From assembly GCA_900767585.1 (NCBI GenBank), contig CAAFZP010000047.1:1-12574 (forward strand): a stretch of DNA of 12,574 bases, read 5' to 3'. The notes below the pieces were generated by a model. It was not told the origin of the DNA. It ran no database searches and was given only the letters and a program-made list of their open reading frames with translations. A program made the translations under genes and the position numbers. Below, one piece after another: positions 1-5,725 of the stretch. Every line of letters begins with the position of its first letter. Within the stretch, counting starts at the first letter, position 1. The stretch is from Lachnospiraceae bacterium (GTDB lineage: Bacteria > Bacillota > Clostridia > Lachnospirales > Lachnospiraceae).

Positions 1-54
1 CTGATCTGCATTTTTCTTTCGTACTACCTCGAGTACCTCGTCAACATATGACAT
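1..54 (-). CDS. gdhA: N-terminal fragment of probable NADP-type glutamate dehydrogenase
   Basis: Only the first 18 codons are in the window. They read MSYVDEVLEVVRKKNADQ and then run off the edge. This matches the usual opening of the hexameric glutamate dehydrogenases of Clostridia (M-S-x-Y-V-D-E-V plus a KNP/KNA-D-Q stretch), which reductively aminate 2-oxoglutarate with ammonia in the cytoplasm. The start is supported by a GGGGGA ribosome site at about 63-68, and by a consensus promoter at 109-137 that gives a leader of roughly 50 nt. An Lrp/AsnC regulator gene lies immediately upstream in the same direction, which suits an amino-acid metabolism enzyme. Identity rests on 18 residues, so it is a family resemblance and not proof. 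Confidence 0.68.
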   Translation of the reverse strand, partial: MSYVDEVLEVVRKKNADQ

Positions 55-108
55 AGTAAATTTCCCCCTAGGAATTAAATATTTCGGCATCTTTCAACCG
101 ATAGGCAC

Positions 109-137
109 ATTATAATACTAAAACAAACAAATGTAAA
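109..137 (-). promoter_or_regulatory. Sigma-A-type promoter of the glutamate dehydrogenase gene
   Basis: On the minus strand the -35 is TTTACA (132-137), followed by a 17-bp spacer and a perfect -10 TATAAT (109-114). It lies about 55 bp upstream of the ATG at 54, in AT-rich DNA. Confidence 0.82.
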
Positions 138-158
138 GAAAAAACTTTAGAATCTTTC

Positions 159-175
159 GTGAAATTTATTTTCAC
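159..175. repeat. Small dyad upstream of the gdhA promoter (possible operator)
   Basis: GTGAAA and TTTCAC (159-164 and 170-175) form a perfect 6-bp dyad with a 5-bp AT spacer. It starts 22 bp upstream of the -35 box of the gdhA promoter. An AT-rich dyad in that position could be a regulator site, for instance for the Lrp-type protein encoded next door. This is inference only: short AT-rich dyads arise by chance. Confidence 0.3.
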
Positions 176-279
176 TTAATAAAGCTCTGTAAAAATGTTT
201 GTTTCGTTGTCATTCCGATTCGACGCCCGTCCGTCATGTGCTTCTCGCATCCTGCCCCGGTTCCTGTCGGGTTCTCTAT

Positions 280-855
280 CTACTCACCCTTAGAAGCCTT
301 CTCTGCCTTCGTGGTTTTCTCTGTCTTGTCAGCCTTCTCTGTCTCCTGGTTTTCTGCAACTTTGGCATGAGACTCAAAATCCCTGCCGTCGACCTTCCAG
401 TACCGGCATCTGTGCTTTACAACTGTAGAAAATACGATCTGCGTCTTTGTCTTTCCAAACTTCTGAAGCTCACCTACGAAATGATCAAGCTCGGTTGTTG
501 TCGGGAAACGGACCTCAATCAACATCGAGAAATCACCTGTCACACAATTACATTCTACAACATTCAGCACGCCATTGATATACTCATTAAACTCTTCCCG
601 CTGCTCCGGCTGCACCTCCAGATTGACAAATGCCTTGATATAATGTCCCATTGACTCCGGATTCAACCGCGTTGTGAACCCTTCCAGCACGCCTTCCTGC
701 AGCATACGGTCAATACGGGCACCAACAGCCGTTGGAGATAAAAATACCTGCTCTGCGATTTCCTTCAGGGATGCTCTTGCGTTTCCCTGCAGGATATCCA
801 GGATCTTACCATCGATCTTATCCAATCTGTAATATACCAACTCTCTTTTTTCCAT
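280..855 (-). CDS. Lrp/AsnC family transcriptional regulator with charged C-terminal tail
   Basis: This 191-residue protein has the standard Lrp layout. A winged helix-turn-helix occupies about residues 11-58 (LDKIDGKILDIL..., then SLKEIAEQVFLSPTAVGARIDRM). An effector-binding and oligomerisation (RAM) domain follows at about 65-155, including the CVTGDFSMLIEV strand typical of the fold. Family members bind DNA as octamers and sense amino acids. Usual length is 145-165 residues. Here an extra tail of about 30 residues, rich in Lys, Glu, Thr and Ala with TEK/AEK repeats, follows the RAM domain. The ATG at 853-855 has an AGGAGG site at 865-870. The stop is TAG. Its own promoter lies at 1017-1045. 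Being directly upstream of gdhA suggests, but does not show, that it controls that gene. Confidence 0.92.
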   Translation of the reverse strand: MEKRELVYYRLDKIDGKILDILQGNARASLKEIAEQVFLSPTAVGARIDRMLQEGVLEGFTTRLNPESMGHYIKAFVNLEVQPEQREEFNEYINGVLNVVECNCVTGDFSMLIEVRFPTTTELDHFVGELQKFGKTKTQIVFSTVVKHRCRYWKVDGRDFESHAKVAENQETEKADKTEKTTKAEKASKGE

Positions 856-1016
856 TTTGTAATCCTCCTGCTATTCCATACATTCGTGTTTCGCCACCAA
901 ATGTATATCTGAAATTTATCTGTCTGACAAATCTCCATGATGTCTGTGTCTCACCCGGAAATCTCGTTCCATATCACTCCGGTTTCCTATATTCTGCCAC
1001 AGCCAATATTGTATAG

Positions 1017-1045
1017 ATTATAGCACAATTTTATCAACTTGAGAA
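1017..1045 (-). promoter_or_regulatory. Promoter of the Lrp-family gene
   Basis: The minus strand has a perfect -10 TATAAT (1017-1022) preceded by TGC, making an extended -10. A weak -35 TTCTCA (1040-1045) lies 17 bp further upstream. It gives a leader of about 150 nt before the regulator's start codon. Confidence 0.65.
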
Positions 1046-1085
1046 TCCTTTGTGAATTTTTATTTTTGATTTTAATTACCAAGTG

Positions 1086-1961
1086 TTACACTTTTTTCGT
1101 GTAGGCGAGACAGATCCATCCGGCACCGCTTTTCAGCTTTCCCCATTTCTGCCCGGATACCGTCTTTTCGGCCACGATCGTGTATACCCCCTTGTCGCGG
1201 ATCACCCCCGTTACTGCATGGGATACACCCGCATCCTTACGGATATTCAAGCCATTTGCTGTTACCTTCACCCGGTAAGTGTATTCGTTCTTATCTGTTT
1301 TTCCCTGCGGATTGATTGGTTCCACGTCTTTTCGGGTTGTTGTTCCATTCCCGGATGCAGGATTCTCTCTGCCCGGTGTGGCAGCTGATTTTCCGGATGA
1401 CGTATCCCCAGTGGTTGCATCCGCAATCCCCAGTGTTGCAAGGATTCCACGGGCATATGCCTCCCCAAATGCACGGCACTCCGCATCGGTATCTGCCTGT
1501 GCCGCATCTGATCTGTTATCTACAAATACCCCCTCGCAGATGACCGCCGGGCATTTCGTACTCCGGATAAATCCGAAATAATCGCGCCCATAGGAATTTT
1601 TCTTAGTCTTTATGCCCCGGCTGTTCTGTCCAATCTTCACAATCTCTTTCTCGATGTTTTTCGCAAGCTTCTTTCCTTTGCCGCCTACAACGCTGTGGAA
1701 GACCTCGAAGCCGTCTCCGCCGCCGGCGTTGTTGTGAATATCCAAAGCGAGATCCGGTGCAAATGCATTGCAACGGTCGATTTTCGACACCAGCCGGTCG
1801 GTCACATCCCCCGTTCGGGAAATCTGTGTGTCAATGCCCCTTGCCCGCAGATAATCGTAGCAGGCTTTTGCCATCTTCAGATTCACGTCCTTTTCTACGA
1901 GATATCCGACGGCGCCGGGATCGGTGCCACCATGTCCTACGCCAATAAATACGCGTGCCAT
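1086..1961 (-). CDS. N-acetylmuramoyl-L-alanine amidase (Amidase_3) with C-terminal SH3-like domain
   Basis: This is a 291-residue zinc amidase that cleaves the bond between muramic acid and the stem peptide of peptidoglycan. Expected Amidase_3 ligands are present: His10 in VGHGGTDPGA, Glu23 in LVEKDVN and His76 in LDIHNNAGGG. The catalytic Glu143 is in VICEGVFVDN. A Ser/Thr/Gly/Pro-rich linker (about 180-225) leads to a bacterial SH3-like cell-wall-binding domain (about 228-291: VTANGLNIRKDAG ... GWICLAY). I chose the ATG at 1959-1961 because GGAGGG lies 6 nt upstream and because the zinc-binding core begins at once. The frame stays open 68 codons further upstream, but that part crosses a foldback repeat and has no family resemblance. 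There is no signal peptide, as in phage endolysins and in Bacillus CwlC-type mother-cell amidases. No holin, spore or phage gene is adjacent. Confidence 0.92.
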   Translation of the reverse strand: MARVFIGVGHGGTDPGAVGYLVEKDVNLKMAKACYDYLRARGIDTQISRTGDVTDRLVSKIDRCNAFAPDLALDIHNNAGGGDGFEVFHSVVGGKGKKLAKNIEKEIVKIGQNSRGIKTKKNSYGRDYFGFIRSTKCPAVICEGVFVDNRSDAAQADTDAECRAFGEAYARGILATLGIADATTGDTSSGKSAATPGRENPASGNGTTTRKDVEPINPQGKTDKNEYTYRVKVTANGLNIRKDAGVSHAVTGVIRDKGVYTIVAEKTVSGQKWGKLKSGAGWICLAYTKKV

Positions 1962-1967
1962 ATTGTT

Positions 1968-1973
1968 CCCTCC
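1968..1973 (-). promoter_or_regulatory. Ribosome site fixing the amidase start
   Basis: GGAGGG lies 6 nt before the ATG at 1959-1961. No comparable site precedes the more distal in-frame candidates, so this site sets the start of the amidase. Confidence 0.8.
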
Positions 1974-2012
1974 AAATATTTTTTTGAAACTTCGAATTTT
2001 ATCGCAACTTCC

Positions 2013-2166
2013 GTTGGGTATATGTATTTTCATCGCAGACGCGCTCTCGCTCACTTCCGCATGTAACGGTACTAAATTCGCAGGATCAGTCAACAAATTG
2101 ACTTCCCTGCTTATTAAGTACCGACATGCTCCAATGGTCTGCTTATGAATAATACATATACCCAAC
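2013..2166. repeat. 154-bp imperfect foldback with 16-bp perfect terminal inverted repeats
   Basis: The two ends, GTTGGGTATATGTATT (2013-2028) and its exact reverse complement (2151-2166), are 16 bp long. Pairing continues inward: 2029-2033 with 2145-2149, 2035-2040 with 2137-2142, 2059-2064 with 2124-2129, 2067-2072 with 2118-2123, 2080-2084 with 2106-2110, and 2088-2093 with 2098-2103 around a CAAA loop. That gives about 50 paired bases, broken by one uneven internal loop (2041-2058 against 2130-2136). It starts 51 bp upstream of the amidase ATG. It could be a MITE-like foldback element or a rod-shaped structured RNA leader. No flanking target duplication is apparent, and no riboswitch family I know fits. 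Confidence 0.8.
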
Positions 2167-2283
2167 TCACATTGTGAAATATCTGGTCGAAGTTTCTAAT
2201 ATACTATATGCAAATACGGGAACATTGGCACGCAAACCTTGTGTAAAGCATGCTCGTTTATAAATAGCATTTATTAAGATCAA
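2167..2283. other. AT-rich intergenic stretch with a short palindrome
   Basis: An 11-bp palindrome, TCACA-T-TGTGA (2167-2177), directly abuts the foldback end. No gene is seen here and no convincing promoter for the amidase was found. TTTACA and TATAGT-like boxes are present but badly spaced. Confidence 0.4.
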
Positions 2284-2286
2284 TTG

Positions 2287-2324
2287 AAAAAAGACTGCAG
2301 CGCAGATACGTTGCAGTCTTTGGA
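2287..2324 (-). terminator. Intrinsic terminator of the 6-phospho-beta-glycosidase gene
   Basis: AAAGACTGCA (2290-2299) and TGCAGTCTTT (2312-2321) form a perfect 10-bp stem with a 12-nt loop. On the minus strand the stem runs straight into a six-T tract, the classic layout, 40 bp after the TAA stop of the glycosidase. Confidence 0.9.
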
Positions 2325-2360
2325 TTACTGTTTTTGATTTTGTCGCAGATCGCGTGTTTC

Positions 2361-3809
2361 TTACAGTTCCTCGCCGTTTGTCTCGATGACATGCTTATAC
2401 CAGTCGAAGGAATCTTTCTTGTAACGGTTGAGTGTTCCGCTGTTCTCGTCCTCCTCGCGGTCAACATAGACAAAGCCGTACCGCTTCTGGTAGCCGTTCA
2501 ACCAGCTAAGCAGATCCGTGTAAGACCATGTACAATAAGCAAGTACGCGGCAGCCATCATCACAAGCTTTTTTAAGCTCTTCGATATGACGCTTCAGGTA
2601 ATCGATACGATATGGATCATGAATCTTTCCATCCTCGAACTTATCGAACGCACCCAGACCATTTTCGGAAATCACAATCGGCAGATCATAACGGGATGTG
2701 ATCTCACGGCAGCACATACGGATGCCCATTGGATCGATCGTCCAATCCCAGTCCGTTGTTGGAAGGAATTCATTGGAAGGATTCTTGTAAAGTCCCGGTA
2801 CACCCTGTACCTTCGCGGTACCCTTCTTACCGGTTGTGTTCATCTCATGCGAAGTTCCTACACCATCGATCGGGTTATACTCTACGACGGTTGTCTGGTA
2901 ATAGTTTACACCCATGAAGTCAACCTTTGCAGCCGCTTCTTTCAGGATTTCGGCATCGCCCGGCTCCATCTGTGGTGCGACTCCCTGACTCTCCAGATAT
3001 GCGATTGCTGCACGCGGATATCTGCCATATGCATACATGTCCATCCAGTAATAATTCCGCAGATCATCATAGTCCGCTTTCGCCATCGCATTTTCCGGAT
3101 GACGATCATATGCGTAGGATGGTGAATATGCGAAGGATGAGCCTACCAGCGCATCCGGATACAGCTTCTTTAACGCAAGCACGCTCTTCGCATGTGCCAG
3201 AAATGCATGGTGATTAACCTGATAAAATGTCTTATCATCGTCAACCTTTCCTGGTGGATGCATACCTGCCTGCCAGCCAAGTCCGGTAAATACGTTCTGC
3301 TCATTCATGATGATCCAATGCTTGACACGATCGCCAAAATGTTCAAATAATGTCGTTGCATAACGTACAAAATCATCTACGATCTGACGGTTCTCCCAGC
3401 CATGATACTGCTCTTCGAGTGCCTGTGGCATATCCCAGTGGTACACTGTCACCATCGGCACAATGTTATTCGCGATCAGCTCATTGATCAGGTCATCATA
3501 GAACTTCAGCCCTTTCTCGTTGATCGCACCATTTCCATCCGGAATGATTCTTGGCCAGGAAATCGAAAAACGATAGGTCTTGAGTCCAAGCTCCGCCATC
3601 AGCTTTACATCTTCCTTATATCTGTGGTAATGGTCAACTGCCTTATCACCCGTTGTTCCCTGAAATGTCTTGCCCGGAATCCGAACGAACTTGTCCCAGT
3701 TGGACATGCCCTTTCCATCTTCATCCCAGGCACCCTCTACCTGATATGCGGCAGATGCACTGCCCCATAAGAAATCAGCAGGGAAACCATTTGTCTTCTC
3801 AAAATACAT
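2361..3809 (-). CDS. Glycoside hydrolase family 1, probable 6-phospho-beta-glucosidase/galactosidase
   Basis: This 482-residue cytoplasmic GH1 enzyme has full family length. The N-terminal FPADFLWGSASAAYQVEGAW is the GH1 signature. The acid/base is Glu170 in IMNEQN and the nucleophile Glu382 in VISENGLG. In the C-terminal sugar-binding loop (DLLSWLNGYQKRYGF), Ser435, Lys442 and Tyr444 replace the Glu and Phe of true beta-glucosidases. This Ser-Lys-Tyr set is the phosphate-binding motif of 6-phospho-glycosidases, and the Trp after the Ser resembles LacG-type enzymes. It should therefore act on PTS-imported, phosphorylated beta-glycosides, although no PTS gene is in the window. The ATG at 3807-3809 follows AGGAGG (3816-3821). 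It sits 79 bp downstream of the chemoreceptor stop, so read-through is possible. Confidence 0.93.
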   Translation of the reverse strand: MYFEKTNGFPADFLWGSASAAYQVEGAWDEDGKGMSNWDKFVRIPGKTFQGTTGDKAVDHYHRYKEDVKLMAELGLKTYRFSISWPRIIPDGNGAINEKGLKFYDDLINELIANNIVPMVTVYHWDMPQALEEQYHGWENRQIVDDFVRYATTLFEHFGDRVKHWIIMNEQNVFTGLGWQAGMHPPGKVDDDKTFYQVNHHAFLAHAKSVLALKKLYPDALVGSSFAYSPSYAYDRHPENAMAKADYDDLRNYYWMDMYAYGRYPRAAIAYLESQGVAPQMEPGDAEILKEAAAKVDFMGVNYYQTTVVEYNPIDGVGTSHEMNTTGKKGTAKVQGVPGLYKNPSNEFLPTTDWDWTIDPMGIRMCCREITSRYDLPIVISENGLGAFDKFEDGKIHDPYRIDYLKRHIEELKKACDDGCRVLAYCTWSYTDLLSWLNGYQKRYGFVYVDREEDENSGTLNRYKKDSFDWYKHVIETNGEEL

Positions 3810-3835
3810 ATGTCGCCTCCTGTTTGTTCCTAATT

Positions 3836-3850
3836 ATCTGTTATACAGAT
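3836..3850. promoter_or_regulatory. 15-bp palindrome upstream of the glycosidase gene
   Basis: ATCTGT-TAT-ACAGAT is a perfect dyad lying 26 bp upstream of the glycosidase ATG. It overlaps a TATAAC sequence on the minus strand that could serve as a -10. The position suits a repressor operator for a sugar-utilisation gene. No good -35 is visible, so both promoter and operator are tentative. Confidence 0.35.
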
Positions 3851-3888
3851 TTCATTTTCATTCTACACTGCTATGCGCTTTTTGCGTT

Positions 3889-4602
3889 TTAAAGTTTGAA
3901 TACATTCACATTTTCACCAAGCGCCTGCGCTGCCTGCCGCATCGCACTGGATTTGCCGGTAATATCTTCCATGATTGCACCAACTTCCGTTGCTGATGCA
4001 GATGTCTGCTCGGTTCCGGCTGCATTTGCCTCTGCAATGGATGTCAGGTTCTGCACGATTCCTACAACCTTTTCTCTTGCATCATTCAGTCGGGTTGTAT
4101 GCTCCGAAATGCGGTTGATTCCTTCGATTGACTGTTCAACCCCTGACTGTACCTGTTCAAATGCGCTCTCCGTCTGTTCCACATGGTCACTCTGTGTATG
4201 CATGATTTCCTTCACGCCATACATCGTCTCCACTGCCTTTTCTGCATCACGCAGCAATTCCTGTACGATTTCTTCGATATGTGTCGCTGACTCATTTGTC
4301 TGCTCCGCAAGCTTCTGGATCTCACTTGCAACAACGCCGAAGCCCTTACCCTGCTCACCGGCTCTCGCCGCCTCAATACTGGCATTTAACGCAAGCAGAT
4401 TCGTCTCCTCCGCAATCGATGTGATCAGATGTGTTGCCTCACTGATCTTCATGGCTGCTTCATTCGTTGTATTCGTCTGTTCTGCAATTATATCAATATG
4501 CTCCTCGGCGCGTGCATTGACCTTCTCCAACGCCTGCAAAATGTCGGAAGCCTGCGATGTGCATTCCTGCATATCCTGTGCAAATGCAAGCAGCTTCTCC
4601 AC
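3889..4602 (-). CDS. Chemoreceptor C-terminal signalling half, downstream of an in-frame amber codon
   Basis: These 237 residues, in the same frame as the gene at 4603-5586, are the missing half of a methyl-accepting chemotaxis protein. They form the cytoplasmic coiled-coil signalling domain. The near-invariant hairpin tip (SIAEETNLLALNASIEAARAG..., followed by GFGVVASEIQKLAEQT) lies at residues 62-102, and the usual short C-terminal end (NVNVFKL) is present. This part binds CheA and CheW and carries the methylation helices. If translated separately it would start at the GTG (4600-4602) directly after the TAG. A GCAGGAG sequence 12 nt upstream could allow re-initiation, giving a soluble, receptor-less signalling fragment. 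Otherwise the gene is broken, or the TAG is a sequence error. CAG (Gln) to TAG is the simplest single change. It ends with TAA. Confidence 0.8.
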   Translation of the reverse strand: MEKLLAFAQDMQECTSQASDILQALEKVNARAEEHIDIIAEQTNTTNEAAMKISEATHLITSIAEETNLLALNASIEAARAGEQGKGFGVVASEIQKLAEQTNESATHIEEIVQELLRDAEKAVETMYGVKEIMHTQSDHVEQTESAFEQVQSGVEQSIEGINRISEHTTRLNDAREKVVGIVQNLTSIAEANAAGTEQTSASATEVGAIMEDITGKSSAMRQAAQALGENVNVFKL

Positions 4603-5586
4603 CTAGTCGCTCGTCTCCTGCACCATGTTGCCCATCTCCACAACATGTTCTTCTGCGCGCTGTGTCTCACCAGCCTGTGTTGTTGCACCTTCTGCAATAT
4701 CGTTAACCGCCTGTTCCACCTGTTCCATCGTCGTCGATGTCTCCGTGGCATCTGAATCCAGTACATTTGCAGCGTCCATGACCTGCGCGCTCTTCTCCTT
4801 GATATTCTCTACCACACCCTTCAAAGACTGTGTCAGATAGTCAAGGCTTCGTCCCATGCGTCCGATCTCATCCTTACGGTTTGCCAGTCTGGTCTGAATC
4901 TCATTCTCAGTCAGATCCATATCTCCGACCTTCACCGTCAGTTCAGAAACCTCATTCATAGGCTTGACAATAATATGCGCAAATACAGATCCGATCGTTG
5001 CAACAATCAACAGCTCAATTAATACGATAATTCCGATTTTCCCTTCTACTTTTCGGATACTGCTGAATACGTCGTCATAATCGGCAGTTACCACCATGAT
5101 AAAATCCTGTGTATCATTCACATAGATACCGGCGTACTTGTCTGCACCCTTAAATTCATATTTGACAACTTCATTTTCAACCTTCTCGCCTTTGGCAATC
5201 TTGGCAACCGCATCACTGACCGCCTTGTTCTCCACCGGCTTGCCGATCTTCTCTGCAGTTGGATGATACAGCATCGTACCATCGCCGCTGACTACATATA
5301 TGTAGCTGCTTTCAACGCCTTCCACCTGAACACCTGCAAGTATTGAAGCCAGATGCTCGCCGGACAGCGCATCATCACCATCCGTGTCCAGCTCATTATC
5401 CAGCATAACGCCATAAGCCCTGGAAAGATCGCGCATATATCCACGTGTGACTGAGCCAATCTCCTTCTTAGTCGAAGAGATAAACAGTGCGCACGCAAAT
5501 CCTCCCGTTACGAAAGCAAAAAATGCCATCGCCAGTAACATTTTCAGGCGCACAGAATGTAAAAATTTAACCTTTTTGTGTTCCAT
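4603..5586 (-). CDS. Methyl-accepting chemotaxis protein, N-terminal sensory half ending at an in-frame TAG
   Basis: This 327-residue product has a short basic cytoplasmic start and TM1 (about 14-36). An extracytoplasmic ligand domain of single-Cache type follows (about 40-175, with YIYVVSGDGTMLYHPTAEKIG at about 95-115). TM2 (about 184-207), HAMP (about 208-260) and the start of the signalling helix come next. It stops at TAG (4603-4605), and the coding frame continues without shift for another 237 codons, so the undisturbed gene would encode about 565 residues, a normal receptor length. The ATG (5584-5586) has AGGAGG about 8 nt upstream and a good promoter at 5621-5649. Without the signalling tip the product alone should be unable to control CheA. 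The ligand cannot be told from the sequence. Confidence 0.88.
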   Translation of the reverse strand: MEHKKVKFLHSVRLKMLLAMAFFAFVTGGFACALFISSTKKEIGSVTRGYMRDLSRAYGVMLDNELDTDGDDALSGEHLASILAGVQVEGVESSYIYVVSGDGTMLYHPTAEKIGKPVENKAVSDAVAKIAKGEKVENEVVKYEFKGADKYAGIYVNDTQDFIMVVTADYDDVFSSIRKVEGKIGIIVLIELLIVATIGSVFAHIIVKPMNEVSELTVKVGDMDLTENEIQTRLANRKDEIGRMGRSLDYLTQSLKGVVENIKEKSAQVMDAANVLDSDATETSTTMEQVEQAVNDIAEGATTQAGETQRAEEHVVEMGNMVQETSD

Positions 5587-5620
5587 ATACCGAAACCTCC
5601 TGTAACAAAATACTATTTAT

Positions 5621-5649
5621 ATTTTACCACTTTTTGCGTCAGGATTCAA
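5621..5649 (-). promoter_or_regulatory. Promoter of the chemoreceptor gene
   Basis: The minus strand has -35 TTGAAT (5644-5649), a 17-bp spacer, and -10 TAAAAT (5621-5626), about 35 bp before the ATG. This is a housekeeping-type promoter. No flagellar sigma-D-type boxes were seen. Confidence 0.8.
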
Positions 5650-5661
5650 TCATAAGAACGC

Positions 5662-5692
5662 GAAAGACCGCAGAATCGATCCGCGGTCTTTC
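5662..5692 (-). terminator. Terminator after the large membrane-protein gene
   Basis: GAAAGACCGC (5662-5671) and GCGGTCTTTC (5683-5692) form a perfect 10-bp GC-rich stem with an 11-nt loop. It lies 34 bp past the TAG of the membrane-protein gene and before the chemoreceptor promoter. The T tract on the minus strand is weak (CTTTCGCGTTCTT), so termination may be partial. Confidence 0.7.
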
Positions 5693-5725
5693 ATATTAAA
5701 GTTCCTTCTTTTCGGTCACAACCGT

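Noticed and set aside
159..175. GTGAAA/TTTCAC dyad as a terminator of the Lrp gene
   Set aside because: The stem is only 6 AT-rich pairs and no T tract follows directly on the minus strand. Kept only as a weak operator candidate.
1081..1093. AAGTG-TTA-CACTT dyad at the end of the amidase gene as a terminator
   Set aside because: It overlaps the stop codon, has only five pairs and no T tract.
1962..2165. A 68-codon N-terminal extension of the amidase
   Set aside because: It runs through the foldback repeat, lacks a ribosome site and adds neither signal peptide nor family sequence. The GGAGGG-preceded ATG at 1959-1961 is better.
3870..3890. CGC-AAAAA-GCG hairpin after the chemoreceptor stop as a terminator
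   Set aside because: The stem is three to four pairs with no T tract on the minus strand. It is too weak to call.
4603..4605. Genome-wide TAG reassignment as the reason for the split chemoreceptor
   Set aside because: Two other genes here (ending at 280 and 5726) use TAG as a normal stop, and none of the tRNAs in the window has a CTA anticodon.
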